Shown piece by piece: positions 11,118 through 24,166 of a stretch of DNA of 64,000 nucleotides. The translations under genes and the position numbers were made by a program. Positions within the stretch are counted from its first letter, which is position 1. Every line of letters starts with the position of its first letter. The notes beneath the pieces were generated by a model that saw nothing but the letters and a program-made list of their open reading frames with translations, was not told the DNA's origin and made no database searches. The stretch spans positions 21,304,866-21,368,865 of the forward strand of contig NC_060065.1 of assembly GCF_020283565.1 (NCBI RefSeq). Reading direction: 5' to 3'. This stretch comes from Trifolium pratense (taxonomy: Eukaryota; Streptophyta; Magnoliopsida; Fabales; Fabaceae).

Positions 11118-11190
11118 ATTTTCTGTATCTGTCACTTGGAATCCCCCTTTTATTCCAGCAACTTTTCTACAGACAAATGATCTGCTATCT
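11118..11190 (-). pseudogene. CDPK copy 2, fragment of exon 6 (EF-hand 1)
   Basis: Matches 35005-35085 of the intact gene (ATTCCAGCAACTT...CAGACAAATGATCTGCTAT), coding for the DHLSVEEVAGIKEG segment. A small deletion removes the splice acceptor region. The exon is cut on its far side, and exons 7-8 of this copy are missing. Confidence 0.75.
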
Positions 11191-11202
11191 CACATGAAAG
11201 CA

Positions 11203-13714
11203 TGTGACAGGAATTAAGTATAGTTTAATAGTTTATTTTAAATAAATAGTTTATATTATGTCATTTTACTTTATTGTCCTTGTGATTGTATTTAAAGGCA
11301 TTGTGCCTCATTTGAAACTTAATCAATCAATCAATGAACAATTATCTTATTCTCTCAAAACTCTCTCATTTATGTTTGCATAATCTAATTTGTACCGAAT
11401 TCTATTCAATTTGTTAGAATTCCTACTTTGAGACTTGATTCTATCGGTTTCGTCCCTAGAATCTATTTTCCCGTCTCAATTGGTATCTTGAGCCTTGGAT
11501 TCAGCGCATCATGGGTCCAAAATACAAGAGTGTGAAAATTTTGAGTGCTGTGGAAGTAGAAGAGAAGATGGAAATGGGTTTATGTTTTGTATGCAATGAA
11601 CCATTTACTGTAGATCATGCATTGAAGCATAAAGGCATACGATACAAAGTTATAGAGATGGATGAAGAAGTCGAAAGGGATTTGTCTGAGAAATTTCAAC
11701 CTGAAGCTTCCTCAGAGGACAATAATCTTCAAATCGATTGTCACAAAGAAAGTGTTGCGCATGATGATGACACGTCGAAAGTAGCGGTGAACGTTGTCGA
11801 CGACGAGTTTGCACACTTCCATCAATCTCAATCTGTAGATGTCATTTCTATTGAGCCAGCCCCGATAATTGTCGATGAACAAGAGGAAATGGTTCTTCCG
11901 GCCATTGACATATCAACTAGCTCTGCAATTTCTTTTCCCTGCTACGACATCCTTAGTAGTGCCAAATTCTCACCTCGTCAGGTTAGTGTTGATCCCGTAT
12001 CTGATACCATAGAGACTTCCCACTTCATGTCATTCAACCAACCACTGTCACACTCTGTTCTCCTTACGGGCAGAGATTTCCAACCTCTGAGCCACATTTG
12101 TGAGCTCCCACCGCCACCGAAACCACCCGACAGGGTTGTCACTCCAATGTCGTCCCTCAATTTGTCTTTGTTGGTCACCACCGGAAAGCACTTTTCAATC
12201 TTACAAACTTCCCTCCAACTGTTTGATGAAATGCCAAAGTGCCACATAACTTCTCTAACTTCTCTACCAACTGTTTGGAGTGCAATCATCAACAGGTGCA
12301 TGAATAATGATCAGTTTGTTGCTTTTGATTTGTTCAAAGACATGCATAGGATGCCTACTACCCCTAGTGATTTTCAAGAGTATTTTGATGACAAGCACAT
12401 GCTTTGTGCCGCTTGGTTGCTGGAAATGCTTAATCTATATGAAAGTAATTATGAAAACTGTGCTGAAAGTGATCCTATAAAGAATTTTCTAATTGAAGAA
12501 ATTAAGGTTTTGAAAGAGGTTAAGTGGATTGGTCTTCCAAATTTCATGCTGCAAGCTGCATTTATTTCTTTACTCCAGAGAAAGCTTCAAGTGTCCACTC
12601 AAAGAGCATGTGAGAAACTGATTGCTAAACAGAAGAATTCAATCCAACATGTGATGGAGGCTGTTGAGTGTGGAAAAACAAAGGTAACTGGACCATTACT
12701 AGATGGATTATGCATCAAGGTTCCAGAAGTGTTGCCACCTGAACCACAACTTGCTGACACTTGCAGTTATTGCAGTGAATTTTTTTATGATGGTCCTAGT
12801 TCTGTTTTCGCAAATATTCACTGTTATTTTGATGATAGTGCAGGGGTCAGAATATTTGGTTTTGTTTCTAAAGCTGGTGTTTATAGTTCTGATTTGGAGG
12901 GTTTGGTTAGAGTTTCGAATTATCCACTCATGAAGGTGATAAGTATTCCAATACATGAAAATGTTCTCAATTTGAGCTCTGAAATTTCTCTTACAGTAGA
13001 TTCCATGCATGACAATTTTTATGAAATACTTAATCTAGCCTTTTTGCACATTATTGGGTGGCCAAACTTTGAAGCTCTAGTTATGAGTGTTGCTACTATT
13101 GTTCATGAACACGAAGCCTATCATTACCATCCTTGGTTTTTATGGAAGATGGATAAATTTATTCACTTTGTCAATTGGGATGTATGTGTAAAGGCAACTC
13201 TTACTAATGATGAACCACTTCTTGATATTGAAAATGTCTATTTTGCATCTGCCACTACCCAAAGCTTTCTGCAAGCCCGTCAAAGAAGAAAATATGTGGC
13301 TGTTTTGCATAGGAAAATGATTCACAAGGGAAATGTTCGAAATGCTAAAGTTTTAATCAAATGGAAAGCCTTGCCTCTTAAACACGGCACTTGTGATTGT
13401 TCATCCTTGAGGACAAGGATGTTTGAAGGGGAGGGTATTGTGACAGGAATTAAGTATAGTTTAATAGTTTATTTTAAATAAATAGTTTATATTATGTCAT
13501 TTTACTTTATTGCCCTTGTGGTTGTATTTAAAGGCATTGTGCCTCATTTGAAACTTAATCAATCAATCAATGAACAATTATCTTATTCTCTCAAAACTCT
13601 CTCATTTATGTTTGCATAATCTCATTTGTACCGAATTCTATTCAATTTGTTAGAATTCCTACTTTGAGACTTGATTCTATCGGTTTCGTCCCTAGAATCT
13701 ATTTTCCCGTCTCA
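11203..13714 (+). mobile_element. Gypsy-like LTR retrotransposon with host-like cargo
   Basis: LTRs of 276 bp lie at 11203-11478 and 13439-13714 (TG...CA, about three differences seen). The 5-bp target duplication AAGCA is perfect (11198-11202 and 13715-13719). A primer-binding-site-like TTGGTATCTTGAGC follows the first LTR, and a polypurine tract (GAAGGGGAGGGTAT) precedes the second. The interior has no reverse transcriptase or integrase, only the chimeric ORF below. It is inserted within the CDPK copy 2 pseudogene, next to exon 6. Confidence 0.9.
11511..13481 (+). CDS. Chimeric 656-aa ORF of the LTR element (gag/chromodomain ends, host-like middle)
   Basis: A single open frame fills the element and runs 43 bases into the second LTR. 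The N-terminus (residues about 17-60: EEKMEMGLCFVCNEPFTVDH, then KHKGIRYK and an acidic stretch) resembles the zinc-knuckle/linker of gypsy Gag-Pol, with cysteines in GLCFVCNE. The C-terminus (about 610-640: VLHRKMIHKGNVRNAKVLIK, WKALPL) resembles the chromodomain tail. Between them, about 235-285 (LFDEMPKC, VWSAIINRCMNNDQFVAFDL, FKDMHRM) looks like a PPR motif. About 325-400 (FLIEEIKVLKEVKWIGLPNF, LLQRK, then STQRACEKLIAKQKN, HVMEAVE) resembles the stalk of ARC5/dynamin-related proteins with an exon missing. Residues 420-590 were not recognised. The similarities are from memory of the families; the dynamin call is moderate. An open frame of this length suggests recent capture, not necessarily a functional protein. 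Confidence 0.6.
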   Translation: MGPKYKSVKILSAVEVEEKMEMGLCFVCNEPFTVDHALKHKGIRYKVIEMDEEVERDLSEKFQPEASSEDNNLQIDCHKESVAHDDDTSKVAVNVVDDEFAHFHQSQSVDVISIEPAPIIVDEQEEMVLPAIDISTSSAISFPCYDILSSAKFSPRQVSVDPVSDTIETSHFMSFNQPLSHSVLLTGRDFQPLSHICELPPPPKPPDRVVTPMSSLNLSLLVTTGKHFSILQTSLQLFDEMPKCHITSLTSLPTVWSAIINRCMNNDQFVAFDLFKDMHRMPTTPSDFQEYFDDKHMLCAAWLLEMLNLYESNYENCAESDPIKNFLIEEIKVLKEVKWIGLPNFMLQAAFISLLQRKLQVSTQRACEKLIAKQKNSIQHVMEAVECGKTKVTGPLLDGLCIKVPEVLPPEPQLADTCSYCSEFFYDGPSSVFANIHCYFDDSAGVRIFGFVSKAGVYSSDLEGLVRVSNYPLMKVISIPIHENVLNLSSEISLTVDSMHDNFYEILNLAFLHIIGWPNFEALVMSVATIVHEHEAYHYHPWFLWKMDKFIHFVNWDVCVKATLTNDEPLLDIENVYFASATTQSFLQARQRRKYVAVLHRKMIHKGNVRNAKVLIKWKALPLKHGTCDCSSLRTRMFEGEGIVTGIKYSLIVYFK

Positions 13715-13820
13715 AAGCAATAAACAAAATAAAAAACTTACTAAAATAAAAGGGTCATATATGGATAAACATTTTAAAAATAATTTCGGATGAAATATTC
13801 AAGTATTACTGAAACATTAC

Positions 13821-15383
<1,563 letters not shown>

Positions 15384-15399
15384 CTAAAACACAACTAAA

Positions 15400-16619
15400 T
15401 ACAAAATAATCAACACTAAATCCAAAATTTATCATAAACAACAGAGGGGAAAATTTTCACAAAGTAAATGCCATTTGTAAGACATATAAATGAGAGGATT
15501 GAGCAACATATAAATGAGAGGACTCAAATACCTAATGTCTTAAGGTTTTGGTTTAAGATGTGATGTTCAATTAACTTCGAATCCAAATACCTCAATTTTA
15601 AAGAACATATTCATTTATGAGGACTTTTCTCCGAAATTGGTTTGTAACATCATGTGTTTAATGAAGAAGTTATTACTTATTAGGTTCCTTCGATTAACAC
15701 CATGTGTTTGATACATTGTATCACTAAGTTCTCAACAATCATTGCAAACACTCTTCAAGAGTTGTATATATGTTTTTTAATAAAAAAAAAATAGTCACTC
15801 TAAAGGCATAAAACAACATCGGAATTTCATGAGTTAGAAATTTTGTCAAAAATATTTCTAAATCATTCCTTCTTTACTCTAGTGTGCAAGAGTAAACTAA
15901 CTAACTAACTTTATTCTGTAAAAGATCATTGATTAATATGTTTGATGTGAGAGTGCAATTCATGTCAAGGTTTTCAAAGTATCCTGAAGGGAATTTGTTG
16001 GTTATCCCATTTGCATAAACTAGTGGGGGCGAATCGAACCTAAAGCTTAGTGCTTTGGAATTTATTTGTGCAACATTCATCATCTTCTTCTTGTTCAAGT
16101 TTTGTAACAGACCACCAACACAAGATCTAACAATTTCTAATGCATTGACTTCACATATTTCCATAAAAAATTACTATTTAAGATCCTTAAGTAGTGTCCC
16201 ATGGTTAGCATTTTCATTCTTTTTAAACCTATATATATAAAGATAGGTCTTAGTAAATGCTCTAAGAGTCCCAAAGTCTTTTCTATCTTAGAAAAGAGAC
16301 ACCTCATATATAAAGATGCAGTGTAAAAACATCATATATATGGATGTAAAGAACAGTGCTTATGACCTGGACAAATTGAACGATGGCTGTAAAAACATCA
16401 TCATATATATGGATGTAAAAACATCATTTTTGTAATTTAATTAATAAAATATAATTATTTTTTTTTGAAGAAGCTAAATTAGCTCGCCCAAATTAGTAGC
16501 AGAGAGAATCAAAATTGGGACCTTAAGGAAGAGCACAATCCCAGTCCCAAGCCGATACCACCAGACAAAATATAAATAATTAATCCACAAAAATGAAGAA
16601 AAAGAACAGTGCTTATGAC
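15400..16619. other. Intron 1 of CDPK copy 2
   Basis: No coding signal. A short duplicated scrap of the exon 1 end (GTGCTTATGACCTGGACAAA near 16359) lies about 250 bp from the true exon end at 16613, a small local duplication. Confidence 0.5.
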
Positions 16620-17634
16620 CTGAACAAATTGGACGATGGCTTTAACAACAGAAGCGGCGGCGCGCTCGGTGTAGTGTCCTCTAGCAACGATACGATCAAC
16701 AAGTTCACGACCTTGACAGAGTTCCATAACAAGATGAACATGATCATCATCTTCATAAGTATACTTCAACGAAATAATGTTAGGATGTTTAGGTAAATGC
16801 CTCATGATTTCAACTTCTCTTCTAACATCTTCAATATCAATCGCTGTTTTAAGCTTATTCTTCAAAATTGATTTGCACGCAAGTTCTTCATTTGTTTCTC
16901 TGTCTTTGCATAGATACGTTATTCCGAATTCACCTCTCCCTAATTCCTTCTGTTGTGAATTCGAACCAAAAACCACACCAATAACCAATAGTTAAAACCA
17001 ACTATCTATAGTGTGTGGGACAAATGGATTGAAGCAACCAAATCAACAATGGATGAGCAATTAAACACAAAAGCTAAAACTATAAAAGCGATAAAGAACA
17101 CGATATTTGTTTACCCAGTTCGGTCCAATAATGACCTAGTCTGGGGGAGAGAGAGCTCTCCGTTCCACTATCAATAGAATACTTGATTACACATGAGATT
17201 CATAGAGTTACAAGAATTAATCCTAATTCTACCCTTTGCCCGAATCTCTCCCTGTGACCAAGAGATTCTATGAAAAGTGACTACCAAGGTGTTTAGATTG
17301 TTATCCCAACCCTAGAGTATACCCAAGAATGTTTTCTTATAACCCTAGACTGTTGTTGGCTGCACAAACCCTAAAAAACCCCCTTCTCACACATCAGAAA
17401 CGCAAAACAGCATATTTATAATCGAGCTGGCGCCCCGCGCCAGTTGCCCTGCGCCCCGCGCAGACTAACAGAAGCAAACAGGCAATTCCAGACCTCTCCC
17501 TGCGCCCCGCGCAGACTAACAGAAGCAAACAGGCAATTCCAGACCTCTCCTGGCGCCTGGGCGCCACTGCACTGCTAGAATTTCCAGTTTCTTCAGCTTC
17601 TCCTGTTTCTGAGTTTTCAAGGCAATTTACAACA

Positions 17635-19162
17635 ATCTCCACCTTGCCTTTAAAACGATGGTGATGTCAACTTCCCATCAACCACCGTGCTGCTCCACCT
17701 TGAACTACCATCCAAGACACCATATCAAATCCAAGTCCCACTCGAATCTTGATCTTGACACCAACCTTCACTTGCTTCCAACAACCATTGCTAGACTCAC
17801 AAGCTTCCCGGTTTGAACCTCCTTCCTTCATCCCTCGGAACGCCTTCCGCCCTCATGAAGTTCTTGCTTCCCACTACCATAGGATTTTAGGTAGCTTCAC
17901 AAGTTTACACCATCCCCTCTTCGAACCCCGGAATGTTCCTTTCCGTACTCCCGAAGAAACGCTTGCTTCCGACTATCCATGGAATTTTAGAATAATCCTA
18001 CAAGCCTCACCACCCTCTTCGAACCCCGGAATGCCTTCCGTCCTCTCGAAGATTTGCTTGCCTCCAACCAACCTTGGAATTTTAGGTGGTTCCACAAGCC
18101 GCAACCTCAAACTCTCCTCGTATCCAACTACCTCCAATAGTCCTACAAGTTACCAAGTTTGATCACCATTGCTTCCAATTGCCTCCCCGAAGATATTTCA
18201 AGTTTTGCACTTCTTCGGCCACAATCAAAACATAACCCACAAGGTCACCATAGCCATACCACTTTGGTGTACCGCCACCTCAAACCGAGATTCCTCCACC
18301 AAATCCTTAAACCGGTATATCCACTATGTCTTCCACCTTGTACAAAAATTCAACTACTCCGAAACACACTTCAAGTAATTGTTAGTCTCCAACACTTCCA
18401 ATTTAGTTTCAACCACCTAGTAAACTTCATTTTACTAGAATTACTAAATCCATGTCACTGACAAATACCAACCCGAAGTTTCACAACTCAACCATATCAT
18501 GAGAAACACAACTAGTAACAAATGCATATCCAATAGTAGAACCAACTATCTTTGCATCAAAAGTTCAAGAATATACCTCACATCATGTAATAAAGAAACA
18601 ACCATACCTTGAACCTCACAAGCTTTCCCGTCTCCATGATGAACTACTCCACCTTCAACTAGCTCTAGGATTCAAAATACTCCTTCTTCAAACACATGTG
18701 ATCAGAGCATCCAAAGTCCACGACTTAAGCTCCACCAATTCCCAACTTCACCACACTAGCATCTCCGCATTCTCACAATAGTAATGTTGTTGTTTCAAAA
18801 CGTAGCCCCGAGTATTATTCCACCGCCTCTCCAGGCCGATGCCGAGTATTGTTCCACCGCCTCTCCAGGCTGGAGTCGAGTATTATTACCACCGCCTCTC
18901 CAGGCTGATACTGAGTATTGTTACCACCGCCTCTCCAGGCTGACCCTGTTCTTCACCATCGCGATCTCCATTAGCTTTTTACCTCCGAGGCACCAGATAA
19001 CAACACACCATGTTTTATCCATCATCCCAGACATTGAAATTGCTCTTGCTCTTATCTTCACTTTCCACAATTCCCAATTGTTTCCGGAAAGTCCCTCGAT
19101 AACCCATCTTGAATCCATGGTACTTAATCCGTTTAACCCTTTGCCCCACGGTGGGCGCCAAT
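17635..19162. other. Internal domain of the non-autonomous LTR element
   Basis: No retroviral protein motif in any frame. Open frames on the plus strand (17749-18162, 18784-19170) are antisense to the element and look incidental. A four-unit, about 35-bp minisatellite lies at 18809-18947 (units around GAGTATTRTTMCACCGCCTC). The sequence is C-rich on the plus strand. Confidence 0.7.
18809..18947. repeat. 34-35-bp minisatellite, four units
   Basis: Four imperfect tandem units each contain GAGTATT, then CCACCGCCTCTCCAGGC. They lie inside the LTR element's internal domain, close to the primer-binding side. Confidence 0.85.
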
Positions 19163-19242
19163 TGTTGTGAATTCGAACCAAAAACCACACCAATAACCAA
19201 TAGTTAAAACCAACTATCTATAGTGTGTGGGACAAATGGATT

Positions 19243-22200
19243 CACTACTACAAAAAACCCCATTTAATAGCGTTTTTTTATACTTTTGATAGCGTTTTAA
19301 AGCGCTATTACTGATACCGCTATTATAAGTTTGATGCCTATAATAGCGTTTTTGAAACGCTATCATATGTCTACATTTAATAGCGCTTATTGAAACAACC
19401 GCTGTCGTAAGTGGTATACTGCTACCTTGAAGAGCTTTCGGAGAAGGCTTTTATAGCGTTTTATTTTAGAAGCGCTATTGTAGGTGATATATTTAATAGC
19501 GCCCGTGAATAAAGTGTTATTATAGTCCTTCAAATACACAGGCTTTAATAGCGCCCGCATTACCTACAATAACGCTTTATTGAAGAAACGCTATTAAAGG
19601 TCCTTCTTTTTAAAAAAAAATCAATTTTTTTTTATCAGGCTATACATTGAATATGAAAAAAAGAGCCAACAAATTTCATTGATTGTAATCAAACATCACA
19701 GAAGGCATTCAAACAGTGTATCATACTAAATATTGGCTAGAAAATATGCTACTCAATCTAATTACAAGTTACTAGAATACAATATGGATATCTTCAAATC
19801 CAATTACAATTTACATTTAAACTATAACCAATATATGAATTACAGAGCATATAGATGCATTGCTAAGCCGTGGTAAGCAATGAGTTGGAAAAATCACAAA
19901 ACTAACTAAATAAAAAAAAGACACCATTGATACACCAAAAGTACCTATGTCCATTAGACCATGAGTTATTATTGACAGCCACAAACTCCAGTGAAACACC
20001 TGCTGATATTATAGTCTAACAGAGCAGAAAATTTGCCGCAAAGCAGAGAAAAAAGAACAAATTTTGCGGCACCTGTGAGGTCCCAACTAGACTGAAGGGG
20101 AGCGACTTTGTTGAGAGGGTTTGAAGGGTGCGGTCTCGCAATCAGCAAAGGTTCTGAGCTACTTCCGAATGCATGAACTAACACACTCAAATCAAACAAA
20201 GTAAAGTGAGATTTTGAAGTGATAAAAAAAGATAGTAAGAGTCTGAACTTACTTGACGTGTCGTCGACGAAGGTGCGAGCGAAAGATTTTAGTAACAGAT
20301 TAATTCTAATCATCATATCATATAGAGACTAAAACATGCTAAATAAAAAATTAGTGATTCTGCAACAATTAAAGTATCACAACTTATCATTATCCAGAAC
20401 ATTAATCGTTCAAAAAAATCTTTTAACATGTTTGAAGCTGTAAAATGATTATAACATCATATATAAATCTAGATGCAAGAAAAAGTTAACCAAGACCACG
20501 ACACATAACTCACCCTTAAAGCACCACCAAATTGAGGAGGTCAAATTGTCTTGCATTCTTTTCCCTCTGCTATTTTCCAAACAAGCCAGCATGCACCTTT
20601 CTCATGTTAACCAGAAGTTATAATGCAGAAATTCTGCAGCAAGCCATCCAAAAAGCACAAAAAAAATAAAATGAACATAAATAAAACAACTCCTTTAAAG
20701 ACCAAAAAAATCAAACAAGAACCTACTACTGCTACTGTTATACTTAGGCTTAAATCAACCATTTGAGTGAAACATAATGTATTTTCTAAAATGAATTGAG
20801 CCAAAAAACTGAAATATTATACCAATTAAATTTCATACCTTCGTACTTTTGGCCTGTTGATAACATTTATGATCATATAGACAGCCCATTCCTTCTTCAC
20901 CACATCTAACATATCCCTAGAGTATGTACGAGATTAGTGAGAACCAAAGTACTACAAGCAAAAAAAAAAAAAAACATAAAATTGAGTTAGAATTGAATTT
21001 CAAACTAATTCTTAGAAAACTATTGCACTAACATAACACAACTTGACTCAAATTTTTAAAATTGTAAACATAACATTACTAAGTTCAATACTTAAAAAAA
21101 TTACTAAATTCCAATTAAACATAAATATATAATACGTTAATTGTATGCTATAAGTTCAACATGCATTAACATGTCCTGTGGTAGCTTTTAGAAGACCCAA
21201 TCACCAAATTAGAACAAACAGAATTATAGTGGTTTAAGAAGTCAATTTAGTTAAATTAACCAAATTACTTGATCTTGTTGCAGCTGTGCAACAAAGTTGT
21301 GTTTCTATTTTAGCAAAATTGAGAGCAATGTCGGACATTTATTTGCAGGCTGATATATTGAAAATGATTTTCAATTGATAATTGAATGAAAATGCAATAA
21401 ATTGGGCTGTGTAAATAGAACAAGGGATGGACGTAAAATCGTAAGCTACCGAGGGTAGGGATAATCGTCCGCGTTTTATTGTGAAAAAAAAAACCTGGGA
21501 TAATAAGGCTGCATTTGTTCCGATATAAAAAACTGTAGGGAGTATACTTATTATTCTTGTCATTGGATCATCTGAACCTGCCTAGAGCCTATAAAAGAAA
21601 CACATTATCACTAAAGAAGCACAATGACGGTATAAGAGTCAGCCCAAAATCTAAAAAGTAGTAATTATATTTGGCATTTTCACAATAATAAGTTGCTAGG
21701 GAAACAATAAAAAAACACTTATTGACATTGTGACCCCTAAGATCCCATGTCCTCCAATTATGGCAAAGTTTATAGTAACATGATCTAAAACCAAATAAGT
21801 TCACAATATTTGTTAGGAGTTAGCCACAACTATATGGATGTAAATAAAAACAGAGGAATGTTTGAAACTGTGAAATTGGTGTACCAAGTCGGTGGTATAT
21901 GAAACTATCAAATGTATATTTAGCCAGATAGCTTTAAAGATCAACGAATAAGCTTCCAATTACTACCGCAGAATGAAATAAAATCATCAATCTACGACTA
22001 CAATAATCGAAAAAATTAGATTACACAACACTAGGATTTAAATAGATTACCTACACTAGTAGAATTGGGGAATGATTAATCAAGTTCATTGTACAATATT
22101 GTATAAACTTGACATTATAGGCTCAAAGAGGGCTGCGCATAAACATTAGCACAAACCAACAATATCCTCAAACAGCAGACACCTCCTCTCACAACACTGA

Positions 22201-23228
22201 AACAAAAGCAAAACCTCAGTATAAACATGCAGCAGCAGATGAAATTGAAAGAAGTTCCTCTATCTATGATGGAATCAAGCTTAGGGAGTGTTTTCAATTG
22301 TTTAATATGCTTATCATAAAGAAGCTTCTTCGTAGCGGGTCGGCAACTTCGCTGAAATCAAAATAATTCATGGAGTTCATGACTGGCTCTGAAATTTTTG
22401 TAAATATTAGTCAAATTGAAAATTCACAATAACAATACAATCATTAGTTATTACAATATAAATCAAATTAATGTACTCACCATGTATAGATCCAGGGCTG
22501 GGAAGAAAAACCTTGTTCATGATTTAGGAAAAGTAGAGAAAATGTTGAGTTATAAAGGTTGTTACACAGAGAATTGTCGTTCCAAATATACTGAGAATCA
22601 CGAGATTTACGGTTCGACGGAGACGGAGGTGTTAGGATGAAACGAAGGACCCTAGGGTTCGACAGAGATTGAGGTAGAACGAGGGTATAAGGAATTAGGG
22701 TTCGATGGCATCATGTTGGGTTGAATCAAAGGACTTTGATAAGGATGGAGATGGAAGATTGAATAGATGGTGTTGTGACAGCAAGGAACAATGGAGAGAA
22801 TAGGAGAATTGGAACAAAGGAACGATGCAGTTGTGACTTGTGAGGATATGAGATAAGTTTCTTTTTAAAAAAATAAAAATTGATCTCTGTTTTTTTTATT
22901 ATTCATCAACCAAGAGGTTAAAGGTTCGACACCCACCCACTACAGTTTTTAATTTATTAATTTTCTTTACTATAGCGCTTTTTTACTATAGCGCTATTAT
23001 AGGGTATCAGCAAAAATAGCGCTTTTCAAAAGTGCTATTATAGAGGTTAGCGTTTATGGCTTTAATATCGCTTTTCTCAAAAGCGCTATTGTAGTGTTCC
23101 TGAATTCAAGGATTTAATAGCGTTTCTACTAAAACCGCTATTATAAGGCTCCGTTTTTATGTTTTAATAGCGGTTTTTAAATAAGCGCTATTAAATAGGC
23201 GCTATTAAATCTCTTTTTTGTAGTAGTG
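19243..23228. mobile_element. CACTA (En/Spm) non-autonomous transposon
   Basis: Termini CACTACTACAAAAAAC and the inverted TTTTTTGTAGTAGTG are classic CACTA ends. The 3-bp duplication ATT flanks it (19240-19242 and 23229-23231). Both subterminal regions (19243-19610 and 22965-23228) are packed with inverted and direct copies of an AATAGCG(T/C)TTT-type motif, the usual transposase-binding array. The 3986-bp element has no TNP2/TNPA frame. The interior (19611-22964) is AT-rich, and no open frame there matches a known family. Confidence 0.93.
19611..22964. other. Interior of the CACTA element, cargo unrecognised
   Basis: Several segments have host-gene character: an open plus-strand piece at 21272-21352 (LVAAVQQSCVSILAKLRAMS), a G-rich 5'-UTR-like stretch near 22620-22760 with CCCTAGGGTTCGA phrases, and splice-like junctions. 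They may be captured exon scraps. I could not name a source gene. Confidence 0.35.
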
Positions 23229-24105
23229 ATTGAAGCAACCAAATCAACAATGGATGAGCAATTAAACACAAAAGCTAAAACTATAAAAGCGATAAAGAAC
23301 ACGATATTTGTTTACCCAGTTCGGTCCAATAATGACCTAGTCTGGGGGAGAGAGAGCTCTCCGTTCCACTATCAATAGAATACTTGATTACACATGAGAT
23401 TCATAGAGTTACAAGAATTAATCCTAATTCTACCCTTTGCCCGAATCTCTCCCTGTGACCAAGAGATTCTATGAAAAGTGACTACCAAGGTGTTTAGATT
23501 GTTATCCCAACCCTAGAGTATACCCAAGAATGTTTTCTTATAACCCTAGACTGTTGTTGGCTGCACAAACCCTAAAAAACCCCCTTCTCACACATCAGAA
23601 ACGCAAAAAAGCATATTTATAATCGAGCTGGCGCCCCGCGCCAGTTGCCCTGCGCCCCGCGCAGACTAACAGAAGCAAACAGGCAATTCCAGACCTCTCC
23701 CTGCGCCCCGCGCAGACTAACAGAAGCAAACAGGCAATTCCAGACCTCTCCTGGCGCCTGGGCGCCACTGCACTGCTAGAATTTCCAGTTTCTTCAGCTT
23801 CTCCTGTTTCTGAGTTTTCAAGGCAATTTACAACACCTTCCGTAACATTTTTCCGAATTCTCTTCTCACTAGTTCCCTCCCTAACTCGTATCTAAGCCCA
23901 ATTTCTCGGCCCGTGGGCTCCTTTAATACCATCAGTTTTCTGTTGTTTATTTTCACGGGCTCGTCTTTTCTGGGCTTTTGGTTTTGTTTATTGTTCGTAC
24001 TGGATGGATTTGCACAGCAATTTCCCATCAATTAGAGATCAAGTGGTTTCGATTTTTACAAATTCAAGAGAGAAATAAAGAGAAGTGGAATGAATGCCAA
24101 AAAGG

Positions 24106-24166
24106 AAGGAATTGATCAAAGATGATACTATCACACATGTCCATGGACTCATTCCTTCTTTCAACT
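24106..24166 (-). promoter_or_regulatory. Conserved 5' flank of CDPK copies
   Basis: The segment with AGGAAGGAATTGATCAAAGATGA and CATGGACTCATTCCTTCTTT aligns with 37864-37925 upstream of the intact CDPK (AGGAAGGAGATGGTCAAAGATGA, CATGGTCTCCTTCCTTCTTT). Retention in both tandem copies suggests shared promoter sequence, or simply recent duplication. Confidence 0.5.

Larger units (their letters stand above)
16951..23835 (-). mobile_element. Non-autonomous LTR retrotransposon, very young, containing a CACTA insertion
   Basis: LTRs are 684 bp: 16951-17634 and 19163-23835 (the latter interrupted by the CACTA element 19243-23228 plus its 3-bp duplication). They begin TGTTGTGAATTCG and end TTTACAACA. 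The only difference I could see is one base (AAAACAG versus AAAAAAG). The 5-bp target duplication is CCTTC. Orientation is minus: the complement next to the 19163 LTR reads TTGGCGCCCACCGTGGGGCA (primer-binding-site type), and a GCAAGGTGGAGAT polypurine tract adjoins the other LTR. The internal region, 17635-19162, is only 1.5 kb with no gag or pol, so it must be mobilised by another element. Confidence 0.92.
16620..24028 (-). pseudogene. CDPK copy 2, exon 1 split by nested transposons
   Basis: The 5' part (23836-24028) encodes MGNCCANPSS, then [19 protein letters not shown] and a degraded glycine loop (VRREFG). The 3' part (16620-16950) starts [20 protein letters not shown] and runs to the normal exon end. 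Between them sits the LTR element 16951-23835, bounded by a CCTTC duplication. Joining the flanks keeps frame but gives two successive glycine-loop segments (REFGKMLRK followed by ELGRGEFG). So the pre-insertion exon probably already carried a 13-codon duplication or a recombinant junction. The MGNCC myristoylation/palmitoylation start is kept. Confidence 0.85.

Noticed and set aside
17749..18461. Long plus-strand frames inside the LTR element
   Set aside because: Antisense to the element, no retroviral or host motif; explained by C-rich sequence lacking stops.
19969..20316. 115-codon frame in the CACTA interior
   Set aside because: No motif, no recognisable splice partners, and lying in non-autonomous transposon interior; not called as a gene.
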